DNA of 64,000 nt, from positions 57,308,394 through 57,372,393 of the forward strand of contig CM064671.1 in the NCBI GenBank assembly GCA_032717465.1. The letters run 5' to 3'. Origin of the DNA: Coenobita brevimanus. Its lineage: Eukaryota; Arthropoda; Malacostraca; Decapoda; Coenobitidae. The notes below the pieces were generated by a model. The model had not been told where the DNA came from and did no database searches. It was given only the letters and a program-made list of their open reading frames with translations. Position 1 is the stretch's first letter; each line of letters opens with the position of its first letter. The position numbers and the translations under genes were made by a program. This document shows, in pieces, positions 57,838-64,000 of the stretch.

Positions 57838-59228
57838 CCCCTAAATACCGAAGCACGTCAATGTACGTGTTGAGCACTTTAGCCCTTTCAGCCGAATCAC
57901 ATCACTATAGTGCGCCTTGTAAAAAACTGCCTGCACATTGCTCCGCCCAGATTGTGATGTATATCCCTTCAAGCCAATGAGAACTAACCCCTCCGGCCTT
58001 GGGGTGGGTGATCCAGCCACTCTGGGGGCAGGGGGGGTCACCCTCCCTCTTGGCCCACCCATTGCCTGAATGTTTCGTCATCTGTCACGTACTAACCCTC
58101 TCTGAAGACCCTCTCACCCCTCTGTACGCTCAATAGGACGTTGTTAGTCAAAGTTTACCCCTCCCTCAACCACGAGGCCCATTCCATCCCCCTCCAACCC
58201 CCCAAACCTTCCCCCCCTACCTTGTATACCCCTAAGTACCCTACCCCCTCCCTCCCTTTTGGCCTCATACAACCCTCTGACCCCCAGTTAGCCGTCGTGT
58301 GATAGCGAGCACGCAGCTTAGCTTGCTCTCCCTCCCCACGCTTCCCCTCCCCCACTCCGCCCACCCCCAACACATGTACGTGTGCTTTATATGTATTGCC
58401 TCGATGTTTTTTTTTTTTCCTGTGCCTTTTCATACCTGAACATAATAAATGCTTCTCTGTATACTATTCTATACATGCAAACATGTGCAATCACAGGCAT
58501 CTGAGCCCAAGCCCCCCACCACCACCCAACCCCCTCCCCCACCATCACCCCTCCGCCTCGATACATCTATTACTCCCCATACGTGAATTATCTCCCCACA
58601 CCTGCAAACACACCTGCTTGCATGGTTGATATGCTAAATCACATAGATTTTGTTTGTTACAACTAGCCAAATTGGTTGTTACCATAAATGATTTTCCAAG
58701 GTTTAATGTACTCATTGTGGGCCTTCTCCCCAATCGAATTTTATCTCCCCACACGTACATACACATCTGTTTTCATAGTAGTTGGTCAAGAACAAACTAA
58801 AGTGGTCTACTTTGATGAGAAAAGATGGTTCTATCCAACCTCCATACCTACAATACCTACAAACCTTCTGCCCACAGGGAACTTTATCTCCCCAAAAGCA
58901 AGTAATCTCCCCACACCCCAAAACACCTGTTCTCGGGCTTGGTGTGACATATGATATTGCAGTGACCTATTTCAGTAATAGAAATAGTTTGTTATCAAAA
59001 CTATGGAGCTTTCAAAATTTTTTGGGGGTAACTATTTTTTTTTTTTCAACTTTTACCCTCGATTGTGCGGTAACCATTAGGCCTAGTGGAGTGCCGATTG
59101 CACTGTCAGGTGTGTAAATTCTTTCTCTTTAGTCAGAACATATTGATTTTCCTGTGAAAGTCGAAAAAACACCCCCGAATTCCAGCTCCAGTGGCAGATA
59201 AGCCAGATCGAAATGTGCTATATAGGGG
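57838..59228. mobile_element. TTAA-flanked MITE candidate (piggyBac-type)
   Basis: TTAA at 57834-57837 is followed by CCCCTAAATACCGAAGCACG. The reverse complement of the right end is CCCCTATATAGCACAT, followed by TTAA at 59229-59232. The terminal CCCCTAxATA and the precise TTAA borders fit piggyBac-type MITEs, but the inverted repeats are short. The interior has no transposase. Confidence 0.4.
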
Positions 59229-59232
59229 TTAA

Positions 59233-59626
59233 AGGGATGACACGTGGCTCAACCCTACAGCCTGGCTGGTTGTGAGGTACCGAGATTTACCACTGTGCAC
59301 TGTCCCACTGAAGGCATGACAGTATTGCCAAATGTTTACTTTTGAGGCGAGACTCTTCCATTAGAACGCACCAAAATTTGACGAAAATCGGCCGAAAACT
59401 TACTTTTTGGCAATTTTGCCCTCTTTTTCACGAGATTCGTGTCAATGTGCGTTTACCAGGAAAGACACGAGATGCGAATCGTGTCGTGTCTCAAAGGGTT
59501 CATTATTGCAGCCAGTGACACCTCCTCCCCCTGCCCAGCATGGCTTCTTGTCTGCACACACTCTTACTCCATACTGAAGAGTAGACTCAGTGCAACACTT
59601 TCTAAAAATCCTATTCCTGACACCAG
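59233..59626. other. Unassigned stretch
   Basis: A short imperfect inverted motif (cacgagattcgtgt / acacgagatgcgaatcgtgt) lies near 59430-59490; otherwise nothing. Confidence 0.45.
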
Positions 59627-60636
59627 TGTTATGTCCCCGTTCCACACTGCCACAGACGCCAACAGCAGTAGTACAGTAGGCTATATGAAGGACATTGCCC
59701 AATGAGTTGTTCTTCCTATGGTCAGCCTTTCAGTGTACAGCATACAAGATCAGCTCAGGCATCGTAAATAAACACTGGTTTCTTAAGTTCACTGTCTTTA
59801 TTTTCTAAATAATTAAACTTAATGCTTTCCAACTCCACTTCACTGTTTTCACAAGCACTGGAGCTATACAAACTTTCCTAACTGCAATAACACTTCACTG
59901 TTTGCCAACAACACTTCACTATTTTTCACAAATATCGAAAATATGGCCTGTCTCATTTTAGGAACTAAAAAGCAAAGGAGGGAGTCCCTAGTCCCCTCCC
60001 CCCCCCCACTTTTAGCTGCCTTTTACGACACACACGGAATACGGTGGCAGAATTCTTCCTAACACAACCTGGCTGCAGAGTAGTAGCACCACTCCATAGT
60101 GCGGCCAGATTGTGTCCACCCCACCACAGGGGGTGGATCTGTCCCTTCTCCCCTTGGGGCTAAGATGCAAATGAATGTGTTTGAGTGGATGAGTAAATTG
60201 GGAGTGTGTCGTCCAGTCTCGACTACCTCCCTTTCCTTGAGGGAAGCAGCCTAAGTATGTACGGTATATAGAAAGATTGAAAATATACAAACTGCACTGC
60301 ACTGATACTGAACTTCTCTCAAACTGAACTGAAAGTGACTGAACCTGCTCTGGTCTCTTCTCCATCCTTATATAAGCTTGCATTGTTCTAGAATGATCAA
60401 CATTCTGGGAGAAGGAACAGTTGCCAACTTGGAGATCTCAAAAACATGCCAGAGTGTTCTTACACTACATAACACTGTCAATTATTTAGCATACAAAGTA
60501 ATTTAACATTATTGAGAAAATGAACATAAAAATTAATATACCACTTATGAAATAATTACACTCACAAGAGCAGGCTAACTGGCAGCTCCGGCTCGTAACG
60601 GAAGTACGGGAAACATCAGGAATTCTCTAGCAATGC

Positions 60637-60641
<5 letters not shown>
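59627..60641 (-). mobile_element. Solo/truncated Gypsy-family LTR with nested insertion
   Basis: Homologous to the LTR at 47935-48668 over ctttccaactccacttcact, ggtctcttctccatccttat and tatataagcttgcattgttc. It keeps the TATATAAGG promoter motif near 60370. The last ~22 bp at the minus-strand 5' end are missing and replaced by (AT)n. It is split by a 334-bp insertion at 59945-60278. No internal element sequence adjoins it. Confidence 0.75.
59945..60278 (+). mobile_element. SINE-like insertion with 8-bp target duplication
   Basis: GAAAATAT at 59937-59944 and 60279-60286 flanks the insertion; the ancestral LTR has one copy. Inside are a part like the RTE-family 5' leader (tacgacacacacggaatacg; compare 16664-16694) and a part shared with the repeat at 32840-33020. 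No terminal inverted repeats are seen. Confidence 0.65.

Positions 60642-60680
<39 letters not shown>
60642..60680. repeat. (AT)n microsatellite, left flank of Gmr1-type copy 2
   Basis: AT run ending exactly at the TGTTAC end of the LTR. Confidence 0.95.
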
Positions 60681-60684
<4 letters not shown>

Positions 60685-61467
60685 ACATAGCCTATGATTT
60701 CATCATCCTTTGTGTAATTTTAACGCACAGTTGCTGCATGTTTGATCACGAGCGTGTTCTGCCTCAGTCCCCCCCTTCTACCGTTATAGTAGAGTAAGTC
60801 GACATCTCTGTTATACTTTGCGGGATTGTCATCTCTTTGTCCCCATGGCTTCATTTGCGCGTCCTCATTACAAGTTGTATCAAGCTCTCCTGGCCCCTAT
60901 ATAATGAGCTCAGTCTCTGCATCATTGCCACTTAGATCTGCTCCTCATTTTGTTCACATCTCTGTCCTCCCCTGTACAGATATTATTATTGTGAGTGCTC
61001 AAGAAGTCTCCAACCATCTAGCAGCTGTGTGTAATTTGAGTATAACTGTTATTGCATTTCTTCTTGTACTGTATAGCATAAGTTTAATTTGTAGGCCTAG
61101 TGAAGTTTTTGTAATTCGTGTGGGATTCTTTATGTCAATCATTTTTGATAATAGTTTGTATCTGTAATTATTTATCTGGCATTCACTGAGTATTATCTGG
61201 TATCTCATTTTATCAGGGCTGACTTAGATAAATTTACTCTTGCTAATTTCGTGTTAATAGAGGCTATTGCAGTTAACCATATATTTAACCTGTTTTTGCC
61301 ATTACATTATCCTTATGAGTCCTGAATGTTTTATTGTTAGTTTGAGCATTAAACTTTGACTTGTAATTTTACCTAACTCTTTGTTTTGAACCTGGAACTT
61401 TACGGGACAGTAGTGACTCTTAGCATTCTCACTTAAAGTGTACGTTATCTTTCTCTGTTCCGTAACA
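60681..61467 (+). repeat. 5' LTR of Gmr1-type copy 2
   Basis: 787 bp with TGTTAC and GTAACA ends. The candidate TATA box TATATAA is at 60898-60904. It carries scattered substitutions relative to the copy 1 LTRs. Confidence 0.9.
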
Positions 61468-61473
61468 TAAATT

Positions 61474-61483
61474 TGGCGACCTC
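61474..61483 (+). promoter_or_regulatory. Primer binding site of Gmr1-type copy 2
   Basis: TGGCGACCTC six bases after the LTR, identical to copy 1. Confidence 0.65.
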
Positions 61484-61548
61484 TCATCAGGATATTCAGG
61501 ATATTATCATAAGGATATTGTTTGATATTTTGTGACTGTGATATATTC

Positions 61549-64000
61549 ATGATGGCTACTATTTCTACACTTGATGAAGCCAAAGATTTTTTGTCAAATG
61601 TGCAAACAGTGTGTGATATAGAAAACAGAACAAAGAATGAACTTAAGCTTGTTGCTCAATAATTGGGAATTGTTGTTCGCTCTCATCATTCTAAAGATCA
61701 AATTGTTGACATGATTAATGAAAGCTTGTTTAATGTAACTCCTCCAAATGAGCAAACGCAGATTGAATTAGCTAAGTTACAGCTAGCCCTGCAGGAGGCT
61801 CGTGTTAAGGAGGCTGAATTTCACGCACAAGTTGAACTTGCTAGGATTCAGGCAGACCATGAGTATTGCATGAAACAAGGTGGAACTGGATCATCTAGCT
61901 CTGATGATTTTGATGTGGCTAAAAATGTTAAACTTGTCCCTCCTTTTAATGAATCTGATTTAACAAAGTATTTTCAGCTGTTTGAGAGGGTAGCTACAGG
62001 TTTTAATTGGCCTAAGGAGTATTGGCCAGTACTCCTTCAAACTGTTCTCACCGGTAAAGCTCAAGTAACTTATGCATCTTTGCCTCAGGATCAGTCTGAT
62101 AATTATGATGTAGTAAAGAGCTTGATTCTTAAGGCCTATGAGCTTGTTCCTGAAGCTTATAGAGTAAAATTTAGGACAACTTACAAGCAGGATAAGCAAT
62201 CCCATGTTGAGTATGCAAGAATCAAAGAAGATCTGTTTGAGCAGTGGTTAAATTCTAAGAATGTGGATTCTGATTTTGGTAAATTTAAGCAGATGATTTT
62301 GCTGGAGGACTTCAAGAGGTGTATTTATAAAGATGTAAGCCTATATCTTGATGAGAAAAGAATAGATAATTTGTCTGATGCTGCAGTTTTAGCTGATGAG
62401 TATGTTCTCACTCACAAGAGATATTCTAGAGAAAAAGGAAAAGCTGAGAGTAAGTACGTTGCCTCTACTCAGAGTACAGGTAACAGGAAAGAGAATAAAG
62501 ATGATGTTTCTCAGGAAGTAAATACCAGCTCCACCTCTAGATTTCAGAAAAGTAAATGTACTTACTGTAGTAAGCTTGGTCATACTACGGAGAGATGTTT
62601 CAGGAGAGAGCGTGATGTGAACAAAAAGGAGTCTTTAAATATTCAGTCAATTGGTCTAGTGTCCACTCTTGAGAGTTCCCAGAATTCTTTAACTGAGTTA
62701 ACTGAACCTGCTTTGAGGGGTAACTTAAATTCTCATGATGGAGCTCCTCTTTTGAGCAGTAACGTGGGTGACACTCTCAAGAGTTCATGTGCTAATTTCC
62801 TGTCTGATGGTTTTGTCAGTCCTCTGGACAGTAATGACAGGAAATCAGTTAAAATATATAGTGATACAGGTGCTTGCCAATCCCTTATGCTGACCAGTGT
62901 TCTAGGCTCTAATTTTAATTCCTCTGATGAAACTGTAATCTTACAAGGTGTAGGGAATAATTACTTCTCTGTTCCTCTGTGCAGAGTGAATTTAGAGTCT
63001 GGTTTTGTTAATGGTTCTGTTATGGTTGGGTTGGTTGAGACACTCCCAATGTCAGGTGTAACTTTCTTACTTGGAAATGATATTGGTGGAAGTCAAGTGT
63101 GTCCAGCTCCTCAGTTGTCTAGTGAGCCAGTGGCTGCGTCCCAGGATTGTGATGTCCCTGATGTGTTCCCTGCATGTGCTGTCACTAGGGCTAAGTCTAA
63201 AGTTACTGGTGATTTAGAGGATAATGATGATGATGATGTTATCCTAGCTGACACTTTTCTTGCTAATTTGGACCACTCTCCAGATGAGGCAGTACCCCGT
63301 AGTGTTGATAATTTGTCTCGTCAAGAGTTGGTTGAGTTGCAGGTTGCTGACCCTGAGTTGAAAGGTCTAGCTAACTCTGCTTGCAGTGAGGAAGAGTCAG
63401 CCGGTGCTTCTACTTGTTATTATGTAAAGTCAGGAGTACTTATGAGGAAGTGGAGACCCCCAACAGCATCAGCCGACTGTGAATGGGAGGTTGTACATCA
63501 AGTTGTCATCCCTCGTGTTTGTAGGCAGGATATCATTCGAGTGGCTCATGATTCCAGTTTGGCAGGACACCTTGGAGTGAGGAAGACTGTGGCACGCATT
63601 TTGAAACACTTCTACTGGCCAGGTATCTTCAGGGATGTTTCCTGGTATTGTAAGTCTTGTCACACCTGTCAAGTTGTGGGGAAGTGTAATCAGACCGAAA
63701 AGGTTGCACCTCTAGTTCCCATTCCTCCTTTTGAGGCGCCTTTCACCCGTGTGTTGGTGGATATTGTGGGCCCTCTTCCTAAGACTTCTTCAGGATTTTC
63801 TTATGTGTTGACCATGATTGACATGGCTACTCGTTATCCTGAAGCCATTCCACTTAGAAACATCTCAGCAAAGAACGTGGTTAAGGAAATGCTAGGGTTC
63901 TTCACAAAGTTTGGTCTGCCCAAGGAGGTACAGTCAGACCGAGGAAGTAATTTCATGTCAAATGTTTTCAAGCAGTCTCTGAAAGAGTTGGGCATCTCCC
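61549..64000 (+). pseudogene. gag-PR-INT polyprotein of Gmr1-type copy 2 (one nonsense codon in gag)
   Basis: The double ATG at 61549 starts MMATISTLDEAKDF. CAA CAA of copy 1 is CAA TAA here, so codon 38 (61660-61662) is a stop. I find no other stop to the window edge. The frame passes the capsid (FNWPKEYWPVLLQTVLTGKA), zinc knuckle CTYCSKLGHTTERC, protease DTGACQSL, integrase HHCC finger and the first two core Asp residues (VDIVG, SDRGSN), ending in KQSLKELGI. The coiled-coil segment before the capsid is much shorter than in copy 1. This copy lacks copy 1's frameshift and TAG. Confidence 0.88.

Larger units (their letters stand above)
60681..64000 (+). mobile_element. Gmr1-type Ty3/Gypsy LTR retrotransposon, copy 2 (5' part, runs off window)
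   Basis: 5' LTR, primer binding site and gag-protease-integrase of the same family as 7882-13335, in the opposite orientation. RT and the 3' LTR lie beyond the window. Confidence 0.88.

Noticed and set aside
58560..58920. Recurring tctccccacac motif as a tandem repeat
   Set aside because: Similarity between presumed units is limited to short motifs; could not define a period.

Overview
The window is eukaryotic, almost certainly arthropod, and most like a decapod crustacean (inference). The signs are very dense (AT)n, (CA)n and (TC)n microsatellites, spliced coding exons with GT/AG borders, an ionotropic-receptor-type chemosensory gene, and many families of retroelements and DNA transposons. 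No bacterial features are present.

The only host gene I can support is on the minus strand. It is an ionotropic receptor (IR/iGluR superfamily) whose six visible exons run from 43498 down to 21137. In order they encode part of S1, M1 plus pore, M3, two S2 segments, and M4 with the stop codon. Splice phases agree at every junction. Its introns are filled with transposons, and the 5' exons (signal peptide, start of S1) were not found.

Layout. 0.2-5.9 kb: a possible DNA element with inverted ends, a zinc-finger LINE tail, and an EN-containing LINE carrying RTE-like insertions. 6.6-7.2 kb: Tc1-like transposase relic. 7.4-17.6 kb: a transposon island in which every junction is (AT)n. It holds two 230-bp LINE-tail cassettes in opposite orientation, a Gmr1-type LTR retrotransposon (integrase upstream of RT) and a near-complete RTE-like element. 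17.7-19.2 kb: LINE 3' end, a 170-bp tandem repeat and a possible piggyBac terminus. 21.1-43.5 kb: the IR gene with nested Tc1, RTE, Jockey/CR1-like and piggyBac-like elements. 46-50.8 kb: a broken Gypsy element with a duplicated tRNA-like unit. 52.1-54.5 kb: a piggyBac transposase pseudogene. 54.7-56.9 kb: a non-autonomous hAT element with an 8-bp target duplication. 57.8-60.6 kb: a TTAA-flanked MITE candidate and a second LTR of the Gypsy family split by a SINE-like insertion. 60.7-64 kb: the 5' half of a second Gmr1-type element.

The most interesting signals are the Gmr1-type family, both copies of which sit in (AT)n arrays; the AT-flanked 230-bp cassettes with identical truncation; and a 33-bp intronic minisatellite whose first unit supplies a splice acceptor of the receptor gene. 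Nearly every transposon coding region here is broken. The RTE-like ORF at 13.6-16.6 kb is the exception, being open throughout but lacking an ATG at its start.
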